64,000 bases of DNA from Beijerinckiaceae bacterium (GCA_009773635.1 WSYC01000009.1:1-64000), one strand, 5' to 3'. Shown: positions 19,729 to 29,782, counted from the first letter of the stretch. Program-made: numbers and translations. The notes: generated from the sequence alone by a model not told the origin.

Positions 19729-21888
19729 ATGCATACGATACCTGACTTTTCCACCATTCCCTTCGCGCGTTCCGCAACCGCCGCTGCGGCCAGTGAAGCT
19801 GAAGCCTGGGCAACGCCCGAGGGCATCGCCATTCCGCCGCTGACCCTTGAGGCCGACCTCAAGGGCCTCACCGCGCTCGACACCTACCCCGGTCTGGCGC
19901 CCTTTGTGCGCGGACCCTACCCGACGATGTACGTCAACCAGCCATGGACGATCCGGCAATACGCCGGGTTTTCGACGGCGGAGGATTCGAACGCCTTCTA
20001 CCGCCGCAATCTTGCTGCCGGGCAGAAAGGGCTTTCGGTCGCCTTCGATCTTGCGACGCATCGCGGCTATGATTCCGATCACCCGCGTGTGGCCGGCGAT
20101 GTCGGCATGGCCGGTGTCGCGATCGACAGCATCTACGATATGCGGACGCTGTTCGACGGCATTCCGCTCGATCAGATGTCGGTGTCGATGACGATGAACG
20201 GTGCGGTGCTGCCCGTTCTCGCGCTCTATATCGTCGCGGCGGAGGAACAGGGCGTCTCCCCCGAGAAGCTCTCCGGCACGATCCAGAATGACATTCTGAA
20301 GGAGTTCATGGTCCGCAATACCTACATCTACCCGCCGGAAGGGTCGATGCGGATCATCTCGGATATCTTCGCCTATACGGCCCGGAACATGCCGAAGTTC
20401 AACTCGATCTCGATTTCCGGCTACCACATGCAGGAAGCCGGCGCGACGCAGGACCTCGAGCTCGCCTATACGCTTGCCGATGGCGTCGAATATCTCCGGG
20501 CCGGCATCGCGGCGGGCATGGATGTCGATACGTTTGCGCCGCGGCTGTCGTTCTTCTGGGCGATCGGCATGAATTTCTTCATGGAAGTCGCCAAGATGCG
20601 TGCCGCACGCCTGATCTGGGCGAACCTCGTGAAGGGGTTCAGTCCCAGGAGCCTGAAATCGCTGCCGCTGCGCACGCATTGCCAGACGTCTGGCTGGTCG
20701 CTCACCGCGCAGGATGTTTACAACAACGCCATCCGCACCTGCGTTGAAGCGATGGCGGCCACGCAAGGGCATACGCAATCGCTGCACACCAATGCGCTCG
20801 ACGAGGCGCTGGCGCTGCCGACGGATTTCTCGGCGCGCATTGCGCGCAACACCCAGCTTCTCATCCAGCAGGAAGCCGGCACCAACCGCATCATCGATCC
20901 CTGGGGCGGTTCGCGCATGGTGGAAAAGCTGACGGCGGATCTCGCCCAGCGCGCCTGGGGGCATATCCGGGAAGTCGAAAAGCTCGGCGGCATGGCCAAA
21001 GCCATCGAGGCTGGCATCCCCAAGCTCCGCATCGAGGAAGCTGCCGCCCGCACACAGGGCCGGATCGATTCCGGCGAACAGACCATCATCGGCGTCAACA
21101 AATACATCCTCGAAAACGAGAAGCCGTTCGACGTTCTCAAGGTGGATAACGCCGCCGTCCGCGCCATGCAGATCGAGAAGCTCAACCGTCTGAAGGCCGA
21201 GCGGAACAGCGATGACGTCAAGCAGGCGCTGGCTGCGCTGGAGCATGCCGCGCGCACAAAAACCGGCAATCTCCTCGCGCTGGCGGTTGTCGCCGCACGC
21301 GCGAAGGCAACGGTCGGCGAGATCAGTCTTGCGCTTGAACGCGCGTTTTCGCGCCACAAGGCCGAGATCAAGACGATCTCCGGCGTCTACCGCGACTCGG
21401 TCGGCGAGAAGAACCCGGCGGTGCAGCGCGTCTCCGGCATGACACGCGCCTTTGCCGAAAACGATGGCCGCCTGCCGAAAATCCTCGTCGCGAAGATGGG
21501 GCAGGACGGGCATGATCGCGGCCAGAAGGTGATCGCCTCGGCGTTTGCCGACCTCGGGTTCGATGTCGAGATCGGCCCGCTGTTCGCCACCCCGGAGGAA
21601 GCCGCAGCGCAGGCTGCTGATGGCAATGCGCATATCATCGGCGTCTCCAGCCTTGCGGCGGGGCATCTCACGCTGGTTCCGGCGCTCAAAGCGGCGCTGG
21701 AGAAGGTCGGGCGGCCCGATATCATGATCGTCGTCGGCGGGGTCATTCCACCGCAGGATTTCCAGGCGTTGCTCGATGCCGGGGCGGCGGCGATCTTCCC
21801 GCCCGGCACGGTGATCGCGGATGCCGCGGAGAAGCTGCTCGACGGGCTCAACCGCAAACTCGGTTACGCCCAGCCCAAGGTGGCGTGA
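19729..21888 (+). CDS. mutB: methylmalonyl-CoA mutase large subunit
   Basis: This is a 719-aa adenosylcobalamin-dependent mutase that converts (R)-methylmalonyl-CoA to succinyl-CoA. The N-terminal TIM barrel has the substrate-side segment [20 protein letters not shown]. The C-terminal B12 domain has DGHDRG with the axial-ligand His at 595, then SSLAAGH and [11 protein letters not shown] good ribosome-binding site (AAGGAAGG) precedes the ATG. It is the last gene of the pcc operon. The epimerase and the MeaB chaperone are not in this window. It is intact although its partner mutA is frameshifted; some bacteria and mitochondria use a homodimer of this subunit type. Confidence 0.95.
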   Translation: MHTIPDFSTIPFARSATAAAASEAEAWATPEGIAIPPLTLEADLKGLTALDTYPGLAPFVRGPYPTMYVNQPWTIRQYAGFSTAEDSNAFYRRNLAAGQKGLSVAFDLATHRGYDSDHPRVAGDVGMAGVAIDSIYDMRTLFDGIPLDQMSVSMTMNGAVLPVLALYIVAAEEQGVSPEKLSGTIQNDILKEFMVRNTYIYPPEGSMRIISDIFAYTARNMPKFNSISISGYHMQEAGATQDLELAYTLADGVEYLRAGIAAGMDVDTFAPRLSFFWAIGMNFFMEVAKMRAARLIWANLVKGFSPRSLKSLPLRTHCQTSGWSLTAQDVYNNAIRTCVEAMAATQGHTQSLHTNALDEALALPTDFSARIARNTQLLIQQEAGTNRIIDPWGGSRMVEKLTADLAQRAWGHIREVEKLGGMAKAIEAGIPKLRIEEAAARTQGRIDSGEQTIIGVNKYILENEKPFDVLKVDNAAVRAMQIEKLNRLKAERNSDDVKQALAALEHAARTKTGNLLALAVVAARAKATVGEISLALERAFSRHKAEIKTISGVYRDSVGEKNPAVQRVSGMTRAFAENDGRLPKILVAKMGQDGHDRGQKVIASAFADLGFDVEIGPLFATPEEAAAQAADGNAHIIGVSSLAAGHLTLVPALKAALEKVGRPDIMIVVGGVIPPQDFQALLDAGAAAIFPPGTVIADAAEKLLDGLNRKLGYAQPKVA

Positions 21889-21892
21889 GCAG

Positions 21893-21994
21893 GTGTCATT
21901 CCCGACGCGGCGAAGCCGTGAGCGGGAATCCAGCTTCATTCGTTATTGTTTCCCTGGATTCCCGTCCGATGCTTTGCATCGCCGGGAATGACAC
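21893..21994. repeat. double-hairpin intergenic repeat, copy 1
   Basis: The outer inverted repeat GTGTCATTCCCG (21893-21904) and CGGGAATGACAC (21983-21994) is perfect. Each half also folds on itself: GCGGCGAAGCCG-type hairpin near 21907-21920 and GATGC-TTT-GCATC near 21968-21980. Internal GGGAATCCAG and CTGGATTCCC (about 21924-21963) are also complementary. The layout resembles a REP/BIME-type element. A second copy lies at 24208-24306. It may also end mutB transcription. Confidence 0.75.
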
Positions 21995-22119
21995 TGGTGT
22001 ATGAATGTCGGAATGAGCTAACCCGCCGAAAAAATTGCCCTAGATACGGATGCAGGCTTTCCGTTGCTCCGCTAACCACTATATTCGTCCGTCGGCTATA
22101 GGTGCCAACGGAGATAAAT

Positions 22120-22332
22120 ATGCCTTGGAAAAATGATTCGGAGTCCCAATATCGAGCAGGATATGAAGAAGGTGCTCTGGCATTGCTTAACGAATTCAGA
22201 GGAGAATTGTCTCCTAGCGCTTTGAAACGAATAGAAATATGGACTAAGGATCTAGACGGCTGGCGCGTGGATGCTCGGCAACAAGTAGCAGCGGGCAAGA
22301 AGCCCGCCAAGAAGACGCCCCCCGTTCTTTGA
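22120..22332 (+). CDS. small hypothetical protein, AT-richer
   Basis: This is a 70-aa ORF with no family that I recognise. ACGGAG lies seven bases upstream of the ATG at 22120 and decides this start over a GTG at 22102. The protein begins MPWKNDSESQYRAGYEEGAL, is acidic in the middle, and has a Lys-rich tail (KKPAKKTP). Base composition is clearly lower in G+C than the flanking mutB and ilvD, suggesting separate origin. It lies between a repeat element and ilvD. It could be a real small cytoplasmic protein or a chance ORF. Confidence 0.45.
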   Translation: MPWKNDSESQYRAGYEEGALALLNEFRGELSPSALKRIEIWTKDLDGWRVDARQQVAAGKKPAKKTPPVL

Positions 22333-22358
22333 ATTCTCGAAATTAAGGTCTATTTCTC

Positions 22359-24197
22359 ATGCCTCCATATCGCTCTCGCACCACCACGCATGGCCGCAAC
22401 ATGGCCGGCGCCCGCGGCCTCTGGCGCGCGACGGGCATGAAAGATGGCGATTTCGGCAAGCCGATCATCGCGGTCTGCAATTCGTTCACGCAGTTCGTGC
22501 CGGGGCATGTGCATCTGCACCCCCTCGGGCAGCTTGTCGCGCGCGAGATCGAGCGCGCAGGCGGGGTCGCGAAGGAGTTCAATACCATCGCGGTCGATGA
22601 CGGCATCGCGATGGGGCATGATGGCATGCTCTATTCGCTGCCTAGCCGTGAGATCATCGCGGATTCGATCGAGTATATGGTCAATGCGCATTGTGCCGAT
22701 GCCATGGTGTGCATCTCCAACTGCGACAAGATCACGCCCGGCATGCTGATGGCGGCGATGCGGCTCAACATCCCCTGCGTTTTCGTATCCGGCGGGCCGA
22801 TGGAGGCCGGCAAGGTCACGATCAAAGGCAAGGAACGCGCGATCGACCTGATCGACGCCATGGTCTATGCCGCCGATGACAGCTATTCCGACGCCGAAGT
22901 CCAGAGCATGGAACAGGCAGCGTGCCCGACCTGCGGCTCGTGCTCGGGCATGTTCACCGCCAACTCGATGAACTGCCTCACCGAGGCGCTGGGCCTCGCG
23001 CTGCCGGGCAACGGCACGGTGCTCGCGACGCACGCTGACCGCAAGCGCCTCTTCGTCGAGGCCGGGCATTTGATCGTCGATCTCGCCAAGCGCTATTACG
23101 AGCAGAACGACGAGAGTGTGCTGCCGCGCTCTATCGCCGGTTTCAAGGCGTTCGAGAACGCCATGACGCTCGATATCGCGATGGGTGGTTCGACCAACAC
23201 CGTGCTGCATCTGCTGGCGGCGGCGCACGAGGCCGAACTCGATTTCACGATGAAAGATATCGACCGCCTCTCGCGCAAGGTGCCGGTGGTCTGCAAGGTC
23301 GCGCCTGCGGTGGCCGATGTGCACGTCGAGGATGTGCATCGCGCCGGCGGCATCATGGGGATTCTGGGTGAACTCGATCGCGCCGGACTGCTGCACGCCG
23401 AATGCGGCGCGGTTCATGCCGAGAGCCTCGGTGCGGCGCTCGCCCGCTGGGATATCAAGCGCTCGAACTCGCCGGATGTCGCGACCTTCTTCAAGGCCGC
23501 GCCGGGCGGTGTGCCCTCGCAGACCGCCTTCAGCCAGGAAGCGCGCTGGAAGGATCTCGATACGGACCGCGACACGGGCGTGATCCGCAACGCCGCGCAT
23601 GCCTTCTCGAAGGATGGGGGTCTCGCGGTGCTCTATGGCAACATCGCGCCGGATGGCTCGATCGTGAAGACGGCGGGCGTGGACCCGGAGGCGCTGACCT
23701 TCACCGGCCGCGCGCGCATCTTCGAAAGCCAGGATGCGTCGATCCTCGGCATTCTCAACGGCGATGTCGTGGCGGGTGATGTCGTGCTGATCCGTTACGA
23801 AGGTCCGAAGGGCGGGCCGGGCATGCAGGAAATGCTCTACCCGACGAGCTATCTCAAATCGAAAAAGCTCGGCAAGGTCTGCGCGCTCATCACCGACGGG
23901 CGCTTCTCCGGCGGTTCCTCGGGCCTATCGATCGGCCATATCTCGCCGGAAGCCGCCTCGGGCGGGCCGATCGGGCTCGCGCGCGAAGGCGATATCATCG
24001 AGATCGATATCCCCGCGCGCCGCATCCACCTCAAGGTGTCCGATGAGGAGCTGGCGGCGCGGCGCAAGGAGCAGGATGCCAAGGGCTGGAAGCCGGCGGC
24101 TCCGCGCAAGCGCAACGTGACGACGGCGCTGAAAGCCTATGGCCTGATGGCGTCGAGCGCGGACAAGGGTGCGGTGCGCATCCTGCCGGAAGAGTGA
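22359..24197 (+). CDS. ilvD: dihydroxy-acid dehydratase
   Basis: This is a 612-aa Fe-S dehydratase of valine/isoleucine/pantothenate synthesis that converts 2,3-dihydroxy-isovalerate or -methylvalerate to the 2-oxo acids. IlvD signatures are [12 protein letters not shown] (Cys122, with Lys124 as probable Mg-binding carbamate) and [19 protein letters not shown] (Cys195). The C-terminal [20 protein letters not shown] contains the catalytic serine region. Length is normal. It is a single gene flanked on both sides by copies of the same intergenic repeat. Confidence 0.95.
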   Translation: MPPYRSRTTTHGRNMAGARGLWRATGMKDGDFGKPIIAVCNSFTQFVPGHVHLHPLGQLVAREIERAGGVAKEFNTIAVDDGIAMGHDGMLYSLPSREIIADSIEYMVNAHCADAMVCISNCDKITPGMLMAAMRLNIPCVFVSGGPMEAGKVTIKGKERAIDLIDAMVYAADDSYSDAEVQSMEQAACPTCGSCSGMFTANSMNCLTEALGLALPGNGTVLATHADRKRLFVEAGHLIVDLAKRYYEQNDESVLPRSIAGFKAFENAMTLDIAMGGSTNTVLHLLAAAHEAELDFTMKDIDRLSRKVPVVCKVAPAVADVHVEDVHRAGGIMGILGELDRAGLLHAECGAVHAESLGAALARWDIKRSNSPDVATFFKAAPGGVPSQTAFSQEARWKDLDTDRDTGVIRNAAHAFSKDGGLAVLYGNIAPDGSIVKTAGVDPEALTFTGRARIFESQDASILGILNGDVVAGDVVLIRYEGPKGGPGMQEMLYPTSYLKSKKLGKVCALITDGRFSGGSSGLSIGHISPEAASGGPIGLAREGDIIEIDIPARRIHLKVSDEELAARRKEQDAKGWKPAAPRKRNVTTALKAYGLMASSADKGAVRILPEE

Positions 24198-24207
24198 GGC
24201 CACGGAC

Positions 24208-24306
24208 TGTCATTTCCGGCGGCATGCAGTGCCGGACGGGAATCTGGAACTGAGGTTCACGTGGAAGATGGATTCCCGCCCGCCCTCCGGGCGTCGGGAA
24301 TGACAC
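24208..24306. repeat. double-hairpin intergenic repeat, copy 2
   Basis: This is a second member of the family at 21893-21994. The ends are TGTCATTTCCG and CGGGAATGACA, the inner parts are CGGGAATCTGGA and TGGATTCCCG, and each half forms a hairpin (CGGC-ATGCAGT-GCCG; CGCCC-GCCCTCC-GGGCG). It fills the space between the ilvD stop and the end of the convergent Lrp gene and may act as a two-way terminator. Confidence 0.72.
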
Positions 24307-24315
24307 TGTGCGTCG

Positions 24316-24786
24316 TCAGGGTGTTTCTTGCGGGGTCGGCACGCGATAGGCGGTCGTCGATTTCACGCGCTCCATCGCAAAACGCGAGGTCACATTCTTG
24401 AGCGGCACGGCCTCGATCAACCGCTTGTAGAACGCATCGTAGCTCGCCATATCCGCGACCACGACGCGCAGCATGTAGTCGACGTCTCCGGCCATGCGGT
24501 AAAGCTCCATCACCTCCGGCATCGCGCCGACAAGCCGCGCGAAGTTCTGTAGCCACGGCGCGGAATGATCAGCGGATTCGATCTGCACGAAAACCGTCAG
24601 TCCGAGCCCGATCTTTTCCGGCGAGACGATGGCTACTCGCCGGGTGATGACTCCCGTTGCCTCAAGGCGCTGCACGCGTTTCCAGCACGGGGTTTGCGAG
24701 AGGCCCACCCGGTTCGACAGTTCGGCGAGGCTGATCGTGCAATCCTCCTGCAGCGCAGTCAGGATCTTGCGGTCGATTGCGTCCAT
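24316..24786 (-). CDS. Lrp/AsnC family transcriptional regulator
   Basis: This is a 156-aa Lrp-type regulator with an N-terminal HTH (residues about 4-60, TISLAELSNRVGLSQTPCWK then RVQRLEATGVI) and a C-terminal RAM ligand-binding domain (EVMELYRMAGDVDYMLRVVV). It lies downstream of cysG on the same strand with a 98-bp gap, so it may be transcribed separately. The effector is unknown; the family usually binds amino acids. A different Lrp paralogue is at 36093. Confidence 0.88.
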   Translation of the reverse strand: MDAIDRKILTALQEDCTISLAELSNRVGLSQTPCWKRVQRLEATGVITRRVAIVSPEKIGLGLTVFVQIESADHSAPWLQNFARLVGAMPEVMELYRMAGDVDYMLRVVVADMASYDAFYKRLIEAVPLKNVTSRFAMERVKSTTAYRVPTPQETP

Positions 24787-24884
24787 GCTTGAAATTCCAG
24801 CGAATGAGAAAACATGAGAGAAGGATGTTCTAAAAACATCCCAGATTATCTTCGTCTACAGAAAATCGTTCTATTCGCGCGGCA

Positions 24885-26405
24885 TCATGCGCATTGCGCC
24901 ACCCGATCAGTCGTGGCGGCCTGCGCTGCTGCCAACCGCTCGCGCAGCACCGCGCCGATGAGCACGAGTGTCGGCCCCGGCGCTGTTTCCACTACGCGTG
25001 CCGGCAAGGCATCAAGCCGCGCGGTGATCTCGCGCTGGTTCGGTCGCGTCGCATACGTGATGGCGGTCGCCGGGGTTGCCCCCGGCAGGCCCGCCGCGAT
25101 GGCCCGGGCCACGAAAGCGGCGAGCGTGCCGCGCGGCATGTAAAGCACCGTTGTCGCGCCGGGGTCGGCGATGGCCGCCCAGTTGATATCAGCCGGAAGT
25201 TTGCCATCCTCGCCATGCCCGGTGAGGAACTGGACACGGCGCGCGACCTTGCGTTCGGTGAGCGATATCCCGAGCGCGGCGGCAACGCCTTGCGCGGCGG
25301 TGATGCCGGGGATGATCTCAACCGCAATACTAGCCGCACGGCACGCGGCCAATTCCTCCGAGGCGCGGCCGAACACAAGCGGGTCGCCCCCCTTCAGCCG
25401 CACCACGCGCTTGCCCTGCCGCGCGAGGCGCACCATGACATCGTTGATCTCGCCCTGCTTGCAGGAGGGACCGTGCCCGGTCTTGCCGACAATCATGCGC
25501 TGGGCCTCGCGGCGGGCGAGTTCCAGCACTTCGGCGGAAACAAGATCGTCGAACAGGATGATATCCGCCGCCTGAAGCGCGCGGACCGCCTTCAGCGTCA
25601 GGAGGTCGGGGTCACCCGGCCCGGCGCCGACAAACGTCACCTGACCGGTCGCCGGCTGGTTTGCATCCCCCGCGAAAGCCTGCATCAGCGCATCGCGGTC
25701 GGCCTCCTCCGGCGCACGGTCGGGCGCGGCGAGGGCGCGACTGGTGAAGCGCTCCCAGAAGCGCCGCCTCAGCGCATAGTCCGGCCGTTTGGCCTGCACG
25801 AGCGGACGCCAATCGCGTGCCGCTTTGGCCCAGGCGGCGAGCCCGCGCGGCAGCAGGGCCTCGATCTTGGCACGAATGGCCTGCCCGAATACCGGTGCAG
25901 CGCCATCGGTCGAGATCGCGATCACGAGCGGCGAGCGGTTGACGATTGCGCCGAACTGGAAATCGCAGAACGCGGGATTGTCGATGATGTTGACGGGAAC
26001 TCCGGCGTGTCGCGCTGCCGCAACGAAGCCCTCGATGTCGCGGGGATCATCGAGATCGGCGATCGCGAGCGCAGCGCCTTCCAGATCGCTTGGCCGCCAG
26101 GGACGAGGGGTGATCGCAAGCTGTCCGAAGCCTTCATCCTGTCGCCCGGCGAGGCTTTCCGCCAGCGCGGCGAAGGGGGCGATATCGGCGTCCTCACCGG
26201 CGAGAACAACGACATTCGCGCCGGCGGCCGCGAGGAGTTCCGCTTTCCAGCGTGCGCCCTCGGTCGCGCCGGCCAGAACGACACGTCGACCATGAAGTTT
26301 GTGAAACACCGGCAGTGTCGCGAGCGGGGCAATCCGGTCCGGCAAGGCGATGCCGGGCTTGCGGGCGGAGGGCTTGCGGGCGAGGAGCTTGGGGGCTGTG
26401 GTCAT
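24885..26405 (-). CDS. cysG: siroheme synthase (uroporphyrinogen methyltransferase/dehydrogenase/ferrochelatase)
   Basis: This is a 506-aa CysG that makes the siroheme needed by the sulfite reductase of this operon. The N-terminal precorrin-2 dehydrogenase/ferrochelatase part is LPVFHKLHGRRVVLAGATEG to about residue 230. The C-terminal SUMT part contains VTFVGAGPGDPDLLTLKAVR, the VVRLKGGDPLVFGRASEE motif and EIIPGITAA. The ATG at 26405 was chosen because it starts the family alignment. It also overlaps the stop of a 34-codon gene (ATGA, 26402-26405). The open frame to 26624 would run antisense-like through that gene. This is the last gene of the sulfate operon. Confidence 0.92.
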   Translation of the reverse strand: MTTAPKLLARKPSARKPGIALPDRIAPLATLPVFHKLHGRRVVLAGATEGARWKAELLAAAGANVVVLAGEDADIAPFAALAESLAGRQDEGFGQLAITPRPWRPSDLEGAALAIADLDDPRDIEGFVAAARHAGVPVNIIDNPAFCDFQFGAIVNRSPLVIAISTDGAAPVFGQAIRAKIEALLPRGLAAWAKAARDWRPLVQAKRPDYALRRRFWERFTSRALAAPDRAPEEADRDALMQAFAGDANQPATGQVTFVGAGPGDPDLLTLKAVRALQAADIILFDDLVSAEVLELARREAQRMIVGKTGHGPSCKQGEINDVMVRLARQGKRVVRLKGGDPLVFGRASEELAACRAASIAVEIIPGITAAQGVAAALGISLTERKVARRVQFLTGHGEDGKLPADINWAAIADPGATTVLYMPRGTLAAFVARAIAAGLPGATPATAITYATRPNQREITARLDALPARVVETAPGPTLVLIGAVLRERLAAAQAATTDRVAQCA

Positions 26406-26506
26406 AGGATGCGCTCCGGCGGGAAGATCAGCCAGAGTGCGGTCATGGCGACGATCAGGAGCCTGAAGGCCCAGTCGATCAGCTGGATCGGCCGTTCCGG
26501 GGTCAT
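26402..26506 (-). CDS. 34-residue membrane peptide between cysN and cysG
   Basis: This is a short gene with very good local evidence. The ATG at 26504-26506 overlaps the cysN stop as ATGA, the stop overlaps the cysG start as ATGA, and GGAGG lies seven bases before the ATG. The product starts MTPERPIQLI, has one hydrophobic segment at about residues 9-29 (ending in ALWLIFP) and ends PPERIL. Such four-base coupling on both sides is unlikely by chance. It is predicted to be an inner-membrane peptide. Because CysN ends in a DUF2061-like membrane domain, the two may interact (inference). I know of no named family for it. Confidence 0.72.
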   Translation of the reverse strand: MTPERPIQLIDWAFRLLIVAMTALWLIFPPERIL

Positions 26507-28137
26507 ATGCCGCCTCCATCGATGCCAAGGGCTGGCGGAACTGGGCGATGCCGCGTCGCCAACCCGAGTTGCCAGAGTCGATCATGCAGCACACGCAAAG
26601 CGGGCCTGAGAACGAGATCAGCAAACCCGGCTCCGAGCGCGATCGTCACGCTGCCGGTAACGGCCAGCGCGAGACCCGCGAACAGCAGGGCGCTGGCGAT
26701 CCGCCAGCTGATGCGGTGCATGACCTCGTCGCGGCTCGCACCAGGCACGATCAATCCTGCCGCCAGCGCGATGCGCCCGAAAGCGGTGGCTCCTGCGCGT
26801 GCCTGAACGGTCTTCTTGTCTCCAGCATCGGCTGCGGTGTGTTCAACCGTGCCGAGCGCGACCGCTTCGTTGGTCAGCGGATCAATCAGCAGCAGGGAGC
26901 CGAGGGTCCGGCAGTCGGCGTATCGCGTGGCATAAATCGGGGTTTCGATGTGCAGCGTTGCGAGCCCGAGGGCATTCATGGCGAGTTCTGCGGCCGGGCG
27001 TTCGGTGTAATCGTGAACGTCGATAGCGTGATGCAGCGCAATGAGGCGCGCGCCGGTCACGGCCGTGCCGAGCTTGATGAGATAGGGTTTGCCGGGAACA
27101 ACGGCGGTTTCGCTGAGCGCGAGCAACCGCGCTGTGACGCGCCGGGTAGCCTGCCCCGAGGCGACGAGAACATCGCCACGGCTGATATCGATCTCGTCTG
27201 CGAGGGTGAGCGTGACCGCCGCACCCGCGCCAGCTGATTGGGCATCTCCCGAGGGGGTGAGAATGCGGGCGATACGGCTCGTCCGGCCGCTCGGCAGCGC
27301 GACGATGCTGTCGCCGGGGCAGATCTCGCCGGAGGCGATGGTGCCGGAAAAGCCACGAAACTCCGCATTCGGGCGGTTGACCCACTGGATAGGCAGGCGA
27401 AATTTCGCATCCTCACCCGTCGATGTCTCGATGGTCTCAAGCAGGGTGAGGAGGCTCGGGCCAGAATACCACGGCATCATCGCCGAAGCCTTGGCCACGT
27501 TGTCGCCTTCGCGCGCCGAGAGCGGCACGAAATGGACAGTTGTAAACCCGAGGCCCGGGATCAGCGCGCGATAATCCGCCTCGATGCGCCTGAAGGTGGC
27601 CTCGTCGTAGCCGACGAGATCCATCTTGTTGATCGCGATGATGACATCGCGCACGCCGATCATCGAGACGATGCAGGAATGCCGCCGCGTCTGCGCCAGC
27701 AGTCCCTTGCGGGCATCAATGAGGATCACAGCGCAATCGGCGGTCGAGGCACCAGTCGCCATGTTGCGCGTGTATTGCTCGTGGCCGGGGGTATCCGCCG
27801 CAATGAAGGCGCGGTTGGCGGTCCCGAAGTAACGGTAGGCGACGTCGATGGTGATTCCCTGTTCGCGCTCGGCGGCAAGGCCATCGACGAGCAGTGCGAG
27901 ATCCGGTGTATCGCCCGTAGTGCCGAAACGCCGGGAATCGTTCGCGAGGGCTTCGGCCTGATCCTCGAACACCGAATGGGTTTCCCAGAGCAAACGTCCA
28001 AGCAGCGTCGACTTGCCGTCATCCACCGAGCCGCAGGTGATGAAACGCAACAGCGATTTGGAGGCGGGTGCCGGAACCGGCGCAACGGCAGGTCCGAAGC
28101 CGGTCTCGGGTTGACGCTGGAGGGCAGCGGTGCGCAT
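26503..28137 (-). CDS. cysN: sulfate adenylyltransferase subunit 1 fused to a DUF2061-like membrane domain
   Basis: This is a 544-aa CysN, the GTPase that energises APS formation by CysD. GTP motifs are GSVDDGKST (36-44), DTPGHE (115-120) and NKMD (170-173), followed by EF-Tu-like beta domains to about residue 430. Many alphaproteobacterial CysN proteins end in an APS-kinase (CysC) domain. Here the tail from about 466 (SRDEVMHRISWRIASALLFA, then a second hydrophobic helix and LRVLHDRLWQLG) instead looks like DUF2061, a two-helix membrane domain. APS kinase is not needed if CysH reduces APS directly, which its cysteines suggest. The start shares a base with the cysD stop. Confidence 0.9.
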   Translation of the reverse strand: MRTAALQRQPETGFGPAVAPVPAPASKSLLRFITCGSVDDGKSTLLGRLLWETHSVFEDQAEALANDSRRFGTTGDTPDLALLVDGLAAEREQGITIDVAYRYFGTANRAFIAADTPGHEQYTRNMATGASTADCAVILIDARKGLLAQTRRHSCIVSMIGVRDVIIAINKMDLVGYDEATFRRIEADYRALIPGLGFTTVHFVPLSAREGDNVAKASAMMPWYSGPSLLTLLETIETSTGEDAKFRLPIQWVNRPNAEFRGFSGTIASGEICPGDSIVALPSGRTSRIARILTPSGDAQSAGAGAAVTLTLADEIDISRGDVLVASGQATRRVTARLLALSETAVVPGKPYLIKLGTAVTGARLIALHHAIDVHDYTERPAAELAMNALGLATLHIETPIYATRYADCRTLGSLLLIDPLTNEAVALGTVEHTAADAGDKKTVQARAGATAFGRIALAAGLIVPGASRDEVMHRISWRIASALLFAGLALAVTGSVTIALGAGFADLVLRPALRVLHDRLWQLGLATRHRPVPPALGIDGGGI

Positions 28138-29039
28138 CAGAAATAGCCTTCCTGTTTCTTTTTCTCCATTGAGCTCGCGCCATCGGCATCGATGATCCGC
28201 CCCTGCCGCTCCGAGACACGGCTCGCCCGCATTTCTGCGAGAATGCCGGGGAGGGTTGCGGCCTCGCTCTCTACCGCGCCGGTGAGCGGGTAGCAGCCGA
28301 GCGTGCGAAAACGGACCATGCGGGTCTCGATCGTCTCGCCGGGCAGGAGAGTGAAACGCTCGTCATCCCGCAGGATCAGCGCGCCGTTGCGCACCACCAC
28401 CGGGCGGGGCTTCGCGAAATAGAGCGGCACGACCGGGATATTTTCCTGGGCGATGTAGTCCCAGACGTCAGCCTCGGTCCAGTTCGAGAGCGGGAAGACG
28501 CGGAAGCTCTCGCCCTTCGCCTTCCGGGTGTTGAACAGCGCCCAGGGCTCCGGCCGCTGCGCTTTCGGGTCCCAGCGATGATCGGGGGTGCGCAGCGAGA
28601 AGACGCGCTCCTTGGCGCGGCTTTTTTCCTCGTCGCGCCGCGCGCCGCCGAAGGCCGCGTCGAAGCCGAATTTGTCGAGCGCCTGCTTCAGCCCTTGCGT
28701 CTTCATCACGTCCGTATGCACCGCCGAGCCATGGCTCTGCGGGCCGATGCCCTGCGCCAGCCCCTCCGGATTGATATGGACGAGGAGGTCCAGCCCCAGC
28801 CTTTTGGCCGTGGCATCGCGGAACTCGATCATCTCGCGGAACTTCCAGCCGGTATCCACATGCAGCAGCGGAAACGGCAGCTTGCCCGGCGCGAAAGCCT
28901 TCATCGCAAGATGCAGCAGCACGGCGGAATCCTTGCCGATCGAATAGAGCAGCACCGGCTTTTCGCAGGTGGCGGCAACCTCGCGCAGGATGAAGATCGC
29001 CTCGGCTTCGAGCTTCTGGAGATGGGTCAAGGGCTTCAT
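28137..29039 (-). CDS. cysD: sulfate adenylyltransferase subunit 2
   Basis: This is a 300-aa ATP-sulfurylase catalytic subunit that forms APS from sulfate and ATP together with CysN. The PP-loop SIGKDS is at residues 33-38. Further family blocks are [20 protein letters not shown] and [20 protein letters not shown], and the C-terminal [20 protein letters not shown]-type end. The start overlaps the cysH stop by 4 nt and the stop touches cysN. Length is normal for CysD. Confidence 0.95.
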   Translation of the reverse strand: MKPLTHLQKLEAEAIFILREVAATCEKPVLLYSIGKDSAVLLHLAMKAFAPGKLPFPLLHVDTGWKFREMIEFRDATAKRLGLDLLVHINPEGLAQGIGPQSHGSAVHTDVMKTQGLKQALDKFGFDAAFGGARRDEEKSRAKERVFSLRTPDHRWDPKAQRPEPWALFNTRKAKGESFRVFPLSNWTEADVWDYIAQENIPVVPLYFAKPRPVVVRNGALILRDDERFTLLPGETIETRMVRFRTLGCYPLTGAVESEAATLPGILAEMRASRVSERQGRIIDADGASSMEKKKQEGYF

Positions 29040-29782
29040 GTCCGCGCCTCCACCAAAACGCCTGAACGCACTAGCTTGCCATCAGCCCCGACATGGAGGC
29101 CGCATTCCTTGGCGGCGTCGTTCTCCCACCACCAGCGCCCGGCGCGTTCGTCCTCGCCCGGCTGAAGCGCACGAGTGCAGGGCTGGCAGCCGATGGAGAG
29201 GAAGCCCTGCGCATGCAGCGGGTTCACCGGCACGGCATTCGCGCTCGCGAAGGCCACGGCCTTCTCGCGGCTCCAGTCGATCAGCGGGTTGACCTTGAGA
29301 AGCCCGAAGCCGGCATCAAACTCTGCTACGGACATCGAACCGCGGTTTGCAGATTGCCCGGCGCGCAGGCCCGTGATCCAGACTGCTGCACCGGCCAGCG
29401 CCCGCTTCAGCGGCTCGACCTTGCGTGCCCCGCAGCAGGCCTTGCGCGCCTCGACCGAGAGGACAAACCCGTTGATTCCCTGATCGGCAAGCAGGGCTTC
29501 CACGTGTTCGCGTTCAGGAACAAAACCCCGGATGCGCTGGCCGTAACGCATCTCGGTCTCGGCCCAGAGGGTGTAGGTGTCCGGAAACAGCCGGCCCGTA
29601 TCGAGGGTTGCGACCTCGATATCGAGATTTTCTGAGAAGATAAGCTGCGTCAGCACCTGATCCTCAAGACCGAAGCTCGTCGTGAAGACGATCCGGCCCG
29701 CGATGCGGTCGCGAACCAGCTTCAGGCGCTCGAGCGGGGTCTTCGGCAGAAGCACGGCGGCGATGGTGGTGACATCAACCAT
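29036..29782 (-). CDS. cysH: adenylyl-sulfate reductase (thioredoxin-dependent APS/PAPS reductase family)
   Basis: This is a 248-aa reductase that turns activated sulfate into sulfite. The ATG at 29782 has GGAGGGG just upstream; the open frame to 29845 was not used. PP-loop-like [11 protein letters not shown] is at 34-44. The cysteine set C116-C117 ([11 protein letters not shown]) and C199/C202 ([10 protein letters not shown]) binds a 4Fe-4S cluster in APS reductases and is missing from PAPS-specific CysH of E. coli type. Substrate is therefore probably APS, consistent with the absence of an APS kinase domain. It overlaps DUF934 (8 nt) and cysD (4 nt). Confidence 0.93.
   Translation of the reverse strand: MVDVTTIAAVLLPKTPLERLKLVRDRIAGRIVFTTSFGLEDQVLTQLIFSENLDIEVATLDTGRLFPDTYTLWAETEMRYGQRIRGFVPEREHVEALLADQGINGFVLSVEARKACCGARKVEPLKRALAGAAVWITGLRAGQSANRGSMSVAEFDAGFGLLKVNPLIDWSREKAVAFASANAVPVNPLHAQGFLSIGCQPCTRALQPGEDERAGRWWWENDAAKECGLHVGADGKLVRSGVLVEART

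Noticed and set aside
19651-21939. 762-codon open frame antisense to mutB
   Set aside because: Same antisense pattern. The plus strand is a clear full-length mutase.
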